Positions 1 to 10,009 of a stretch of 64,000 nt of DNA are shown one piece after another; position 1 is the first letter of the stretch; every line of letters starts with the position of its first letter. This DNA comes from DATMER01 sp963741305 (GTDB taxonomy: Bacteria; Acidobacteriota; Thermoanaerobaculia; Multivoradales; UBA5704). The stretch lies in NCBI GenBank assembly GCA_963741305.1, contig CAVUHL010000003.1, forward strand, positions 7,502,001 to 7,566,000, read 5' to 3'. A program made the translations under genes and the position numbers. Below the pieces are notes generated by a model. The model worked only from the letters and a program-made list of their open reading frames with translations. It ran no database searches and had not been told where the DNA came from.

Positions 1-1
1 G

Positions 2-1978
2 CCCGATCTCTTCCTGAAAGCCGAGACCGACTCGTTCCCTCTGCCGATCCGCCACGGGCTGCGGGAGGCGAGCCGCGAGGGGGAGGAGATCGATCTCGAA
101 GAAGGGGTGAGGGAGGTCCACGCGGTGCGCCGCCGGGTGGCGGGGGAGTGGATCCGCTTTGCCGTGAAGCTGGCCGGCCGGGTGCGCGAGCGGCTCGCGG
201 CCTGGCCCGAGGAGGCCCGCGCTAGAGATCATTTCTCCCGCCTCCGTGCCCTGCTCGTACAGGATCTCGGATGGCGTGAGGGGGATGGGCCGATCTTCGA
301 AGCCATGGAGGCGCTCGCCCGGGAGGTGCCGGAGCGCTTCACCCTCGACCGCGACGAGCTGCGGCGCCTCCTCGCCCGCGAGCTGGAGGAGGCCGGCACG
401 GCCGACCTCGGCGGAGAGGGCGGCGGCGTCCAGGTGCTCTCGGCCATGGAGGCCCGCGGGCGCACTTTCGAGCACCTCTTCCTGATCGGCCTGAACCGGG
501 ACGTCTTCCCCCGTGGCGTGCGGGAGGACCCGCTGCTGCCGGACGACCTGCGCCGCGTGCTTCAGCGGGTCCTCCCCGACGTGCCGATCAAGCTCGCCGG
601 GTTCGACGAGGAGCGCTGGCTGTTCGCCCATCTGCTCTCCTCGAGCCCCGCGGTCACCCTCTCCTGGCAGGGGGTGGACGAGGACGGCAAGGCGCTCTCG
701 CCCTCGCCCCTCCTGCGGGATTTGGGCGACGTGCCCAAGGTGCCGGCGCTCTGGTCGCGGGAGGCGGCGGGCCAGGGTCCGAGGACGGGGGGAGAGCGGG
801 CTGTGCTCGCGGCGCTGCATGGACCTCGGAGCGGGCTGGGAAGGGTTTTGGAAGTTGCATTGGGTGGAAAGCTTGCCGCCGTCCGCCTCGCCATCCTGGA
901 CGAGCTCGATCCCGACCTGCGCACTCCGGAAGGCCGCGCCACCCGCGCCCGGCTCGGCCCATACTTCGGATTCGTCGGGACGATGAGCGGCCACGAGAAG
1001 GACCCGCGCCGCCGCGAGCTCTTCGTCACCCACCTGGAAGCGCTCGCTTCCTGCCCGTGGCAGCTCTTCCTGCAAAAGCTGCTGCGCCTGGAGCCGACGC
1101 CCGATCCCCTGGAGATGGCGCCCGGCACCGATCCCCTCCTGCTCGGGAACCTTGCCCACGCGGTCCTGGAGCGGATCGCCCGCGAGGCCGGCGTTGGAAA
1201 GGATGAAGTTGTGGCCGTGCCCTGGCCGGCGGAGCAGGATCTCCAGGATTGGCTGTTCGACGAGGCGGTGCGGCTCCTCCAGGAAGAGGGCGTCTTCCTC
1301 CCCGGGCTGGCCCGGGCGCTGGCGGAGCAGGTCCGGCCCCGTCTCGACGCGGCCCGCGACTCCGACTGGGCCGAGGGACCGCTGCCCGTGCTGCGTGTCG
1401 AGGACGAGGGGAGCCTGGAGGTGACGGATGCCGAGGGCCGTGTCCGCTCCGTCCGCTTCCGCGCCGACCGGGTGGACCTCCTGGAGAACGGGGCGCTACG
1501 CCGGACCGACTACAAGACGGGCAAGCCAATCTCCAGGGCCAAGCGGGATGAGGTGCGGCGCCGAGGGTTTCTGGAGAAAGTCCGGGCCGGGACGCATCTC
1601 CAGGGAGTGGCCTACGGGCTCGCCTCGGAGCAGGCGGTCGGGCGGTATCTCTTCCTTCGGCCCGACGTGGAGGCGCGGGTGTTCGAGGCCGGGCCGGATG
1701 ACCGCGATCTCGCGGAAGCCTTTCAAGGGACGGTCCGGGCCGTGCTCTCCGTCTGGGATGCGGGCGCCTTCTTCCCTCGGGTTGTGGCTCCGGCCGGCCG
1801 CAACGAGCCCGGCCGCTGCAAGGTCTGCGAGGTTGCCGAGGCCTGCGTGCGGGGTGACTCGGGTGCACGGCTGCGGCTGTTCGAGTGGGCCGAAGTCATG
1901 CGGAACGGCGGCGAGCCGACTTCCGAAGAAGCCGCTCTCTTGCAAGTCTGGCGGCTTGCGTCGAAGGAGACTTCATGA
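2..1978 (+). CDS. addB: AddB-like helicase/nuclease subunit, 5'-truncated by the window edge
   Basis: The frame is open from base 2, so the gene begins before the window; 658 residues are visible. This is the AddB-type partner of the AddAB (RexAB) recombination nuclease, which resects double-strand breaks in the cytoplasm. The C-terminal PD-(D/E)XK nuclease is visible with DYKTGK near base 1510. The AddB iron-sulfur staple is also visible: one Cys in SCPWQLF before the nuclease, then C-x2-C-x5-C (CKVCEVAEAC) close to the C-terminus. The stop overlaps the addA start as ATGA, so the two are translationally coupled. The helicase-like N-terminal half is mostly outside the window. The family call is firm; how the truncated part compares with other AddB proteins cannot be judged. 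Confidence 0.9.
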   Translation, partial: PDLFLKAETDSFPLPIRHGLREASREGEEIDLEEGVREVHAVRRRVAGEWIRFAVKLAGRVRERLAAWPEEARARDHFSRLRALLVQDLGWREGDGPIFEAMEALAREVPERFTLDRDELRRLLARELEEAGTADLGGEGGGVQVLSAMEARGRTFEHLFLIGLNRDVFPRGVREDPLLPDDLRRVLQRVLPDVPIKLAGFDEERWLFAHLLSSSPAVTLSWQGVDEDGKALSPSPLLRDLGDVPKVPALWSREAAGQGPRTGGERAVLAALHGPRSGLGRVLEVALGGKLAAVRLAILDELDPDLRTPEGRATRARLGPYFGFVGTMSGHEKDPRRRELFVTHLEALASCPWQLFLQKLLRLEPTPDPLEMAPGTDPLLLGNLAHAVLERIAREAGVGKDEVVAVPWPAEQDLQDWLFDEAVRLLQEEGVFLPGLARALAEQVRPRLDAARDSDWAEGPLPVLRVEDEGSLEVTDAEGRVRSVRFRADRVDLLENGALRRTDYKTGKPISRAKRDEVRRRGFLEKVRAGTHLQGVAYGLASEQAVGRYLFLRPDVEARVFEAGPDDRDLAEAFQGTVRAVLSVWDAGAFFPRVVAPAGRNEPGRCKVCEVAEACVRGDSGARLRLFEWAEVMRNGGEPTSEEAALLQVWRLASKETS

Positions 1979-4900
1979 CCGCCGGCCGTCTTCTCGTCGG
2001 GGCCTTTGGCTCGCGCCGCGACGACGAGCGCCTGCGCCAGGAAGACCGCGAGGCACGGCTGGAGGCGCAGCGCCGCTTCGACCGGCCGCTCGTTCTGGAA
2101 GCTGGTGCCGGGACCGGCAAGACCACCACCCTGATCGGCCGTCTTCTCGCCTGGGTGCTCGGCGCCGGTTGGGAGAGGAAGGCACACGAGCTGGCCGAGC
2201 GCGCCGCGGCGGCCGGCCTGCGCTCGGATGGCAGCCCCGACCGGCTCGATCGAATTGCAGCGGGCGTCCTGCGCGGGACCGTCGCGATCACCTTCACCGA
2301 GGCGGCGGCGGCCGAGATGGCTTCCCGGGCCTCCCTTGCGCTGGGCGCCCTGGCTCGGGGGGACGAGCCGCCGCCCTGGCTCGATCCCGCCGTCCTCCCT
2401 CCTCCTGAAGAGCGGACGCGGCGGGCCCGCGCCCTGGCCTCCACCCTCGACCACCTGGCCGTCCGCACCATCCACGCGTTCTGCCGCGGCCTGCTCGCCG
2501 ACCATCCTCTGGAAGCGGGCATCCATCCCGATCTGGCCATCGATGCCGACGGGCTCCTCCTTCAGGAGGTGGTGCACGAGACGGTCGAAGCCTCTCTGCG
2601 CGAGGGCTACGGCGATCCCGGAGACCCCGACCTCCTGGCCTTGGCAGCCCGCGGCTTCGGCCCGCGTGAGGTTTCCGACGCTCTGACGGCGCTGGTCCTG
2701 GCCGGCCTCGCCGCTGAGGTCCTGGAGGAGGATCCGCTCGCGCCGGAGCGGGTCGGAGAGCTGCGCCGCCGGCTGGTCGAGGCCTGCGAGGGGATGCACG
2801 ACCTCGTCGGTCCGCTCCTGACCGGCGTCCGGCTCCAGAACCCCAAGGCCATCGAGCAGGGCGTGGGGAACCTCCTTGCCCGGCTGCTGGAAGAGGGGCC
2901 GCTCTCCCTGGAGACGATGCAGGAGCACGCCGCGGAGCTGCTGCCGGGCAACCTGCTGGAGCATCTCCGCAAGTGGGCTCGGTGCTCGCTCGGCCCGACC
3001 GAGGGGCGCCTGCTGGGCGAGGTCCGGGAGGACTTGGCTGCGAAGGCCGGGCGGCTCTGCCGGCTGCTGGACCATCTGGAGGAGGTGGATTCCGCGCTGC
3101 TCGGCGCGGCGCGCAAGGCGCTGGCCCCTCGGCTCGCCGAGGTCGCGCGCCTCCTGCGCATCCGCGGCATCGCCACGTTCGACTCCCTGCTCACCGGCGC
3201 CGAGCGGCTCCTGGCGCGACACCCCGAGGTGCGGGCGCGGGTGCGCCGCGGCATCGATCAGCTCCTGGTGGACGAGTTCCAGGACACCGACCAGGTCCAG
3301 TGCGAGATCCTGCGCTGGATCGCCCTCGACGGCCCGCCCGAGCAGCGCCCCGGCCTCTTCCTGGTGGGCGATCCCAAGCAGTCCATCTACGGCTGGCGGA
3401 GCGCCGACCTGCGGGCGTACGACGGCTTCCTGGAGCGGGTGCGGCAGGGCTGGGGCGAAGTGCGGTCACTGGTCGAAAATTTCCGCTCGGTGCCGGCGAT
3501 CCTGGAGGAGGTGGCGCGCGGCATCGAGCCGGTCATGCGGGCGCGCACCGGCCTGCAACCCCGTTTCGAGCCGCTGCTCCCGTGCGAGCGCCGCAAGGAC
3601 GATCCCGGTTTTCTACGAGAGGACTGGGCGCCGGTCGAGCACTGGGTCTCGTGGACCAAGGAGGGCGGGCACGAGACGCTGGCGGTCGAGGCCACCGAGC
3701 TGGAGGCCGCGGCCATCGCGGCCGACCTGGTCGCGCTCCACCGCCGGGGCGAGCCCTGGAGCGGGATGGCGATCCTGCTGCGCGGCATGAGCCAGGTCGA
3801 CCTCTACCTGGAGGCCCTGCGCCGGGCGGGCGCGCCCTTTGCCGTGGGCCGGGACAAGCACTATTACCGCCGCCGCGAGGTCATCGACGCCGCGGCCCTG
3901 GTGCGGGCGGTGCTCGACCCCGGCGACCACCTGGCGCTGCTCACCTTCCTGCGCTCGCCCACGGTCGGGGTGCCCGACGCGGCCCTGATCCCCCTCTGGA
4001 ACAACGATTTTCCCAAGCTGATGACGGAGCTTGCCGCTGGGAACGTTCAGATGGTGGCGGACCGGATCGCGAAAGCGGCGAAGGAGCTGCCGCGGGATGT
4101 GCCGGCCCTCGACCGCGTCCGGGGATGGGACAGGACCCTCCTTGCCGCGGTGGAAGCGCTGGCGGCCCTCCGCGCTTCGTTCGCGGCCGATCCCGCCGAC
4201 GTCTTCATCGAAAAGGTGCGCGGGCTGCTGCTGGTGGACGTGACCGAGGCGGCGCGCTACCTCGGTCCCTATCGCCTGGCGAACCTCGACCGTTTCTTCC
4301 GGCAGCTCCTGGCGGCGATGGAGGACGGCGGGGGAGATGCCACGGCGGTGCTGCGGGCGCTGCGCCGGAGCGTGGCCGAGGCACGGGAGGCGGAGGAGGG
4401 CCGGCCCCAGGATGGCAGCGAGGACGCGGTCCAGGTCATGACGATCCACGGCGCCAAGGGGCTGGACTTCAAGCACGTCTACCTGGCGCAGCTCCACAAG
4501 CAGTCGATGGGCGAGAACGGCTCGAAAACCGAGGTGGGAAAGACCGCTGACGAGCGTTGGGAGTACCGGCTGTTCGGCGCGCCCACCCTCGGCTTCGATG
4601 CCGTCGCGGCCGGGCGCCGGGAGGTCGAGGCGGCCGAGCGGGTGCGGACCCTCTACGTCGCCATGACCCGCGCCAAGGACCGTCTGGTGCTCGCCGGCAC
4701 CTGGCCGAACGACGAGGAAACGCAGGATCCCCGGCCCCCCGAGCAGGCGCGTCACCATCTCGACCTGCTCTGCTGGCGTCCGGGCCGGCCCGACCTGGCC
4801 CAGCGCTGGAGCGAGGGCCTCTGGTCCCTCCCGGACCGCACCGGCGCCCTCTGGAAGCTTCCCGCCCTGCGGCCGGACGCGGAGGCCGGCGAGGTTGGCG

Positions 4901-5607
4901 GCCAGACGGCCGCGGCTCTCCCTTCGCCCGAAGACGTCGCCCGGGAGTCCGAAACCCTGGCCGCCCGCCGGAAGGAGGCCGAGGCGCGCATGGAGCTCCG
5001 GTTCGGAGGGGCGGCCTCGGAGGAGGCGCACGAGCTCCTGCGCGAGCAACAGTCCGAGCGCCGGGTAGGAGAAAAGGTCCGCCGCCGGAAGGCGCCCGAC
5101 CGAGAAGCCGCCATGGCCGCGGGGGGAGCCGTCCACCGTGCTCTGGAGACCTGGGACCTCTTCGCCGGGCCCGAAGAGGAGGCGCGCCGCCAGCGGGACC
5201 TCCTGCCCGTCTACATCTCCCGTCTCGCCGAGGGGGAGGTGCTGGACCGTGCCCTCCCCCTGGCACAGAGCCTCCTGGACCGTTTCGCTGGGAGCGGGTT
5301 GCTGGTCCGCCTGCGCGACCTGCGCGAGCACGTCCTGGCCCGCGAGCTGCCGGTGCTGCTCCCGCCCGCCTCGAGCTCCGTGGGCTTCGTCTCGGGGACG
5401 ATCGACCTCCTCTATCGCGATCCCGGGACCGGCCGGCTGGTCGTGGCCGACTACAAGACGGACGACCCGGAGACCGTGGAAGCCCGGGTCGCCGTCTACG
5501 CCCCCCAGGGCGCCACCTACGTTCGTGCGCTCCGCGAGGCCCTGGGCCTGGAAGAGCCGCCGCGCTTCGAGCTCTGGTTCCTGCAGGCGGACCGCGTGGT
5601 GGAGTGA
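1975..5607 (+). CDS. addA: AddA-like UvrD-family helicase with C-terminal nuclease
   Basis: 1210 residues. The ATG at 1975 is chosen because it overlaps the addB stop (ATGA) and lies just before the helicase; upstream in-frame starts fall inside addB. SF1 helicase motifs appear in order: Walker A GAGTGKTT (about residue 43), DEFQDTDQVQ (Walker B), GDPKQSIYGWR (motif III), MTIHGAKGLDF (motif V) and YVAMTRAKD (motif VI). The C-terminus has an AddA nuclease core, GTIDLLYRDP then VVADYKTDD. It acts with AddB in double-strand-break end processing and RecA loading. The gene is the last of the pair and converges on the toxin-antitoxin module, 3 nt from the toxin frame end. Confidence 0.95.
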   Translation: MTAGRLLVGAFGSRRDDERLRQEDREARLEAQRRFDRPLVLEAGAGTGKTTTLIGRLLAWVLGAGWERKAHELAERAAAAGLRSDGSPDRLDRIAAGVLRGTVAITFTEAAAAEMASRASLALGALARGDEPPPWLDPAVLPPPEERTRRARALASTLDHLAVRTIHAFCRGLLADHPLEAGIHPDLAIDADGLLLQEVVHETVEASLREGYGDPGDPDLLALAARGFGPREVSDALTALVLAGLAAEVLEEDPLAPERVGELRRRLVEACEGMHDLVGPLLTGVRLQNPKAIEQGVGNLLARLLEEGPLSLETMQEHAAELLPGNLLEHLRKWARCSLGPTEGRLLGEVREDLAAKAGRLCRLLDHLEEVDSALLGAARKALAPRLAEVARLLRIRGIATFDSLLTGAERLLARHPEVRARVRRGIDQLLVDEFQDTDQVQCEILRWIALDGPPEQRPGLFLVGDPKQSIYGWRSADLRAYDGFLERVRQGWGEVRSLVENFRSVPAILEEVARGIEPVMRARTGLQPRFEPLLPCERRKDDPGFLREDWAPVEHWVSWTKEGGHETLAVEATELEAAAIAADLVALHRRGEPWSGMAILLRGMSQVDLYLEALRRAGAPFAVGRDKHYYRRREVIDAAALVRAVLDPGDHLALLTFLRSPTVGVPDAALIPLWNNDFPKLMTELAAGNVQMVADRIAKAAKELPRDVPALDRVRGWDRTLLAAVEALAALRASFAADPADVFIEKVRGLLLVDVTEAARYLGPYRLANLDRFFRQLLAAMEDGGGDATAVLRALRRSVAEAREAEEGRPQDGSEDAVQVMTIHGAKGLDFKHVYLAQLHKQSMGENGSKTEVGKTADERWEYRLFGAPTLGFDAVAAGRREVEAAERVRTLYVAMTRAKDRLVLAGTWPNDEETQDPRPPEQARHHLDLLCWRPGRPDLAQRWSEGLWSLPDRTGALWKLPALRPDAEAGEVGGQTAAALPSPEDVARESETLAARRKEAEARMELRFGGAASEEAHELLREQQSERRVGEKVRRRKAPDREAAMAAGGAVHRALETWDLFAGPEEEARRQRDLLPVYISRLAEGEVLDRALPLAQSLLDRFAGSGLLVRLRDLREHVLARELPVLLPPASSSVGFVSGTIDLLYRDPGTGRLVVADYKTDDPETVEARVAVYAPQGATYVRALREALGLEEPPRFELWFLQADRVVE

Positions 5608-5610
5608 GGG

Positions 5611-6099
5611 TTACTCGGACTCACCCGCGAGGGCGAGCACGCGCAGGCGGACTGAAGAGGAAATCCGCATTCCTGTCCTCTCCAGCCGATCCACGAGCGG
5701 AGCAAGGTTTTCCACAAGCCCCCGGGATTTGGCTTCGAGCAGCACACGGAGGGTTCCCCAGGCAGTCAGGCCGGCTTTCTGAGCGATACGCCGGGCGAGG
5801 GCGTCATCGAGCAGAATGATCCTCTCAGGGTTTTCGAGTGACAGCGAAAGAGCGGCAAGCTCGCCGGAGCCGAGATCGGCGGCGAGCTATTCGGAAGGCA
5901 CGGCCTGGGGATCAATCACTCGCAGCCAGGGGTATTCAGACGGGTCGGGCACGTCGTAACCCTTCTCGCGACCTGTCCTCAGCTCCTGCACCACTGCATT
6001 CGGAGTCCAGGCCCCCCCGAACATCGTGGGAAGGAGCTCGATGGCCTGGATGCGGTAGAGATAAAGCAGTGGCGAGGTGTTGCTGATGACCTCAGCCAC
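5611..6099 (-). pseudogene. DUF3368/PIN-like toxin gene interrupted by an in-frame TAG
   Basis: The GTG at 6099 overlaps the antitoxin stop by 8 nt. The frame reads VAEVISNTSPLLYLYRIQAI, the usual start of DUF3368 (PIN-fold) toxins, with the conserved SNTSP and first acidic region. It reaches TAG at 5889-5887 (codon 71). Beyond it the same frame continues without another stop to TAA at 5613-5611. That part has the family's C-terminal half (IILLDDALARRIAQKAG, then TAWGTLRVLLEAKSRGLV). Total length is 163 codons, typical of the family. A CAG-to-TAG change would explain it. Either the toxin is inactivated or, less likely, the stop is suppressed; a sequencing error is possible. The upstream UPF0175 gene looks intact. 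Confidence 0.85.
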
Positions 6100-6343
6100 G
6101 AACGGCTTCCAACTCGCGGAGCTCGGCCTCGAAGGGAAAGACGTTGTAGCGTCCGAGGGAGAGGAGGAACTCGACACGGGACATGCCGGCAAGCTCCGCG
6201 GCCCGGCCGGACGACAGCCGGCCGAGCTCGTACAGCTTGACAGCGGCCAGAGTCAGTACCTCGCGCGCGAAGGAGGTCTCGTCGGTCTTCTCGGCCAGCA
6301 GGATCTCTTCCGGGATGTCGATGATGGCTTGGCGACTGGCCAT
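6092..6343 (-). CDS. UPF0175 family antitoxin-like protein
   Basis: 83 residues from ATG 6343, preceded by a good GGAGGAG ribosome site. An earlier ATG at 6367 would add eight residues and lacks one. The protein starts with a short strand (IIDIPEEIL) and continues with FAREVLTLAAVKLYELGRLSSGRAAELAGMS, split here as FAREVLTLAAVKLYE and LGRLSSGRAAELAGMS, a helix-turn-helix-like core typical of UPF0175. These proteins sit directly upstream of DUF3368 PIN-like toxins and are taken to be their antitoxins and autoregulators. The downstream toxin frame overlaps by 8 nt and carries an amber codon, so this gene may persist as an orphan antitoxin. Confidence 0.8.
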   Translation of the reverse strand: MASRQAIIDIPEEILLAEKTDETSFAREVLTLAAVKLYELGRLSSGRAAELAGMSRVEFLLSLGRYNVFPFEAELRELEAVRG

Positions 6344-6463
6344 GGCTCCTCCGATCTGTCCTTGCATTCTACGCTCGCCCGGGGCCAGCCCGAAATAGAT
6401 TCCTCCTTTTAGGCACCTCCTGTAGAATCAGGGCACCCGGACCCTACTTCAGGAGGTTTTCCT

Positions 6464-9400
6464 GTGATCCAGAGCCGTCGACGTGTGCTCGTCTCCGCCG
6501 TCGTGTCGTTCGTCCTGCTCGCTCCCCTGGCGGAAGCTTGGGCTGTCCCGACGCGCGCCCCACGGGGCGGCGGCAAGGAGGTCTACATCGTCGAGCTGTC
6601 GGCCCCGCCGCTCGCCCTCGCGCAACCGAGGTCCGGGGGCGAACGGAAGCTCGATGCCGGCTCCGAGGGGAGCCTCCGCTACGTCGAGAACCTGCGGCAA
6701 GGGCAGAGAGAGACGCTGGCCGCGGTGCGCGGCAAGGTGGGGCGCGAGGTCGCGGCCCTGCACCAGTACACCCGCGTGTTCAACGGCATGGCCCTGGAGC
6801 TGAGCAAGGAAGAGGCCGGTTTGATCTCCCGGCTTCCAGGGGTCCGCCGGGTGCAGCCCGAGGTCAAGCTCCGTCTTCAGTCCGACAGCGGCCCTGCCTG
6901 GATGGGCGCGCCCGGCATCTGGGACGGCACCCAGACCGGCGGCCTGCCCGGCACCAAGGGCGAAGGCGTGGTGATCGGGATCATCGATACCGGCATCAAC
7001 ATGGACCACCCCTCCTTCGCCGACGTCGGGGGCGACGGCTACAACCACACCAATCCCCGGGGAGCCGGCAACTACGCGGGGTGGTGCAGCCCGTCCAATC
7101 CCGATTACGACCCCGCGCTGATCTGCAACGACAAGCTGATCGGCGTCTGGAGCTACGTCTGGAGCGGCACTCCGGAAGATGCGCAGGGCCACGGCACCCA
7201 GCTCGCCAGCGTGGCGGCGGGCAACTTCGTGAACGTGCCGGTGACGGCGGGCCTGGTGCGGACGATCTCCGGAGCCGCGCCCCATGCCAACCTCATCGCC
7301 TACAACGCGTGCAGTGACTATGGCTACTGCTACAGCTCCGAGGTGCTCGCGGCGATCGACCAGGCCGTGGACGACGGGGTGGACGTGCTCAACGTCTCCT
7401 TTGCGGGCGCCTACTACTCCAGCCCCTGGGAGGATTCGGTATCGCAGGCATTGCTGGGTGCGCGCGAGGCGGGCGTGTTCGTCACCGCGCCGGTCGGCAA
7501 CAACGGCTATTACGGCGGGTCCATCTCTGCGCCGGCCTCCGCGCCCTGGGTGCTCGCCGTCGGCGCTTCGACGCACAACCGGCGGTTCAGCAGCTCGTTC
7601 ACCGGCCTGAGCGGCGGCGCTACTCCGCCGCCCATCGCCTCGGGCCTCTCCTGGACCACCGCCTCCGGCTCGGCTCCCGTCGTCAAGGCCGGCGGCACCG
7701 GAGACTGCTACGCCTCGTACCCGGCCGGGACGTTCACGGGGAAGATCGTGGCCTGCTGGATCGACCCCCACGATGGCGGCCAGTCGACCGTGAACGCCAT
7801 CAAGGCGGCGGGCGCACTCGGTGTGGTCCTGGTGGACAGCCACACCCATCCCGAGGACGTCAAGTACCCCGTGGCCTATAACCATCCGGCCGTGCGCCTG
7901 GTGGACGATGCGAACATCAACGCCTTCTGGAACTGGATGGGCTCTGGCGGCGTCCATACCGGGCGCATCGACGCGACGACCGCGGCGCTCAACACGGGCT
8001 ACGCGGACGTGGTGCCCGCGTTCAGCAGCCGCGGCCCGGGCTCGGTGGGCGATGTCCTGCGCCCCGATCTCCTGGCCCCCGGGGTCGAGGTCCTGGCCGC
8101 CTCGTCCGATGGGTTTGGTGATTACGAGATCTCCGACGGCACGTCACTCTCGAGCGCCCTGGCGGCGGGCGCGGCGGCCCTGCTGATCGACCTTCACCCC
8201 GCCTGGACGCCGGCCGAGGTGCAGTCCGCCATGATGACCACGGCCAAGGCGACCGGGCTGCGCGATTACAACCTCAGTCCGCTGACCAACCCCCTGGCGA
8301 TCGGGAGCGGCCGCCTGAACCTGGGAGCTGCCGCGAGGGCTGGCCTGGTCTTCGACGAGACGGCCGCGGACTTCGCCGCGGCGAACTCCGCTCTGAACGG
8401 CGTCCCGCAGTCACTGAACCTGGCCAGCCTCGCCAGCGACTCATGTGTGCTGGGCTGCGGCTGGACCCGGACGGTGCGGAACACGCTCGCCGTCACCACG
8501 AACTGGATGGTCAGCTCGCTCGGCACCCCGGCCGGGACCAACGCCACGATCACGCCGTTCTCCTTCACGCTGCCGCCGGGCGGCACGCAGACGATCCAGG
8601 TCCAACTCGACGGGCCCCCAAGCCAGTACGGCTGGTCGACCGGATCGCTGACCCTGACCGAGACCGGCAGCCTGGCGCCGCCGGTCCGGCTGCCCATCGC
8701 CACGCGCTGGCTGCCGCAGTATGGGCTCACCGTGAGCAAGGCGGGGACGGGCTCCGGGCGGGTCACCAGCTCTCCGGCGGGCATCGACTGCGGCCCCAAC
8801 TGCTCGGCGCTCTTCCCGGACGAAAGCACCATTTCCCTGACCCCGGCCGCCGATCCCGGCTCCACCTTCGTCGGCTGGGACGGCTGGGAGTGCTACGGCA
8901 CTGAGAACCCCTGTCAGGTGAACATCTGGGGCTACAGCGAGCAGGTGACCGCCTACTTCGACCTGCAGCCGGCGGACAAGGCGCTGGCGAACCGTGTGGG
9001 CTTCAAGGACGGCATGAACCCGCCGGTGGATGGGGGTACCTGGAGGTACTACTACGCCGACCTGCCGGCCGGAACGGGCGAGCTCGTCGTGGACCTCCTC
9101 GACGTGACGGGAGACGTGATCCTCTATGTCCGGCACGGGAGCAAGCCGACCTGGAACGCCGCCGATTGCTCCGACTACGACTACTACGGCCTGCCGAACC
9201 GCCGCTGCACGATCACGGCTCCGGCCGGGGGCCGCTGGTGGATCGGCGTCAACAACGATCAGACCGGTCCGATCCAGTATTCGGTGCGCGCGAGCTGGGG
9301 CAGCATTGCGGACCAGGCGCTGTCGAACGCGGTGCCGCTGGGGGACTTCGTCTCCTCCGCGGCTGCGGGAGAGGCCTGGAAGTACTACTACGTGGACCTG

Positions 9401-10009
9401 GCCGGCGGGGACTCGGAGCTGGTCGTGGACCTGAAGCGCCTCTCGGCCGACGCGGACCTGTTCGTCCGCCATGGAGCCAAGCCGGACCGCTCCAACTACG
9501 GCTGTACCTCCGCGGCCGTGGGGACGGGGGACGAGCGCTGCACGGTCCCGAGCCCGGCCGCGGGCCGCTGGTGGATCGGCGTCAACAACTTTTCGCCCGG
9601 CACGGTGACCTACGACGTCCAGGCGTCCTGGGTCACCACCAGCGCCTCCGACTTCTACACGGTGGTCCCCTGCCGGCTGGTGGACACCCGCCAGAGCTAT
9701 CCCATGCAATCCAGGCAGCCACGGAGCTTCCTGGCCGCCGGCCACTGCGGCATCCCGGTCACGGCGAAGGCAGTGGCCTTGAACGTGACGGTGGTCAACG
9801 CCACCGGAAGCGGCAACGTGACGGTCTACCCCGCCAACCTCTCGGTGCCCCTGGCGAGCGCGATCTCCTTCGCGCCAGGGGGAAGCCGGGCGAGCAACGC
9901 CCTCGTCAGGCTGAGCACGGACGGGGAGGGCCGGATCGGAGTCACCGCCACCCTCGGCTTGACCGGGCAGGTAGAGGTGATCCTGGACGTGGCGGGCTAC
10001 TTCGAGTAG
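6464..10009 (+). CDS. Secreted subtilisin-like (S8) protease with PA, PPC and VDTR-type C-terminal domains
   Basis: 1181 residues from GTG 6464, 7 nt after AGGAGG. A signal peptide (about 1-27) is followed by an I9-like propeptide ending near residue 135. The S8 triad is D175 (IIDTG), H243 (GHGT) and S561 (GTSLSS). The long gap between His and Ser holds a PA-like insert (GKIVACW, AAGALGVVLVDS). After the protease come an immunoglobulin-like segment, a Cys-containing FVGWDGW repeat domain, two PPC domains (each ending RWWIGVNN) and a C-terminal module beginning FYTVVPCRLVDTR. The last module recurs at the ends of secreted proteins of several phyla; its role is unknown. Probably an extracellular protease matured by propeptide removal. 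Its 3' end overlaps the convergent VWA-like gene by 13 nt. Confidence 0.92.
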   Translation: MIQSRRRVLVSAVVSFVLLAPLAEAWAVPTRAPRGGGKEVYIVELSAPPLALAQPRSGGERKLDAGSEGSLRYVENLRQGQRETLAAVRGKVGREVAALHQYTRVFNGMALELSKEEAGLISRLPGVRRVQPEVKLRLQSDSGPAWMGAPGIWDGTQTGGLPGTKGEGVVIGIIDTGINMDHPSFADVGGDGYNHTNPRGAGNYAGWCSPSNPDYDPALICNDKLIGVWSYVWSGTPEDAQGHGTQLASVAAGNFVNVPVTAGLVRTISGAAPHANLIAYNACSDYGYCYSSEVLAAIDQAVDDGVDVLNVSFAGAYYSSPWEDSVSQALLGAREAGVFVTAPVGNNGYYGGSISAPASAPWVLAVGASTHNRRFSSSFTGLSGGATPPPIASGLSWTTASGSAPVVKAGGTGDCYASYPAGTFTGKIVACWIDPHDGGQSTVNAIKAAGALGVVLVDSHTHPEDVKYPVAYNHPAVRLVDDANINAFWNWMGSGGVHTGRIDATTAALNTGYADVVPAFSSRGPGSVGDVLRPDLLAPGVEVLAASSDGFGDYEISDGTSLSSALAAGAAALLIDLHPAWTPAEVQSAMMTTAKATGLRDYNLSPLTNPLAIGSGRLNLGAAARAGLVFDETAADFAAANSALNGVPQSLNLASLASDSCVLGCGWTRTVRNTLAVTTNWMVSSLGTPAGTNATITPFSFTLPPGGTQTIQVQLDGPPSQYGWSTGSLTLTETGSLAPPVRLPIATRWLPQYGLTVSKAGTGSGRVTSSPAGIDCGPNCSALFPDESTISLTPAADPGSTFVGWDGWECYGTENPCQVNIWGYSEQVTAYFDLQPADKALANRVGFKDGMNPPVDGGTWRYYYADLPAGTGELVVDLLDVTGDVILYVRHGSKPTWNAADCSDYDYYGLPNRRCTITAPAGGRWWIGVNNDQTGPIQYSVRASWGSIADQALSNAVPLGDFVSSAAAGEAWKYYYVDLAGGDSELVVDLKRLSADADLFVRHGAKPDRSNYGCTSAAVGTGDERCTVPSPAAGRWWIGVNNFSPGTVTYDVQASWVTTSASDFYTVVPCRLVDTRQSYPMQSRQPRSFLAAGHCGIPVTAKAVALNVTVVNATGSGNVTVYPANLSVPLASAISFAPGGSRASNALVRLSTDGEGRIGVTATLGLTGQVEVILDVAGYFE

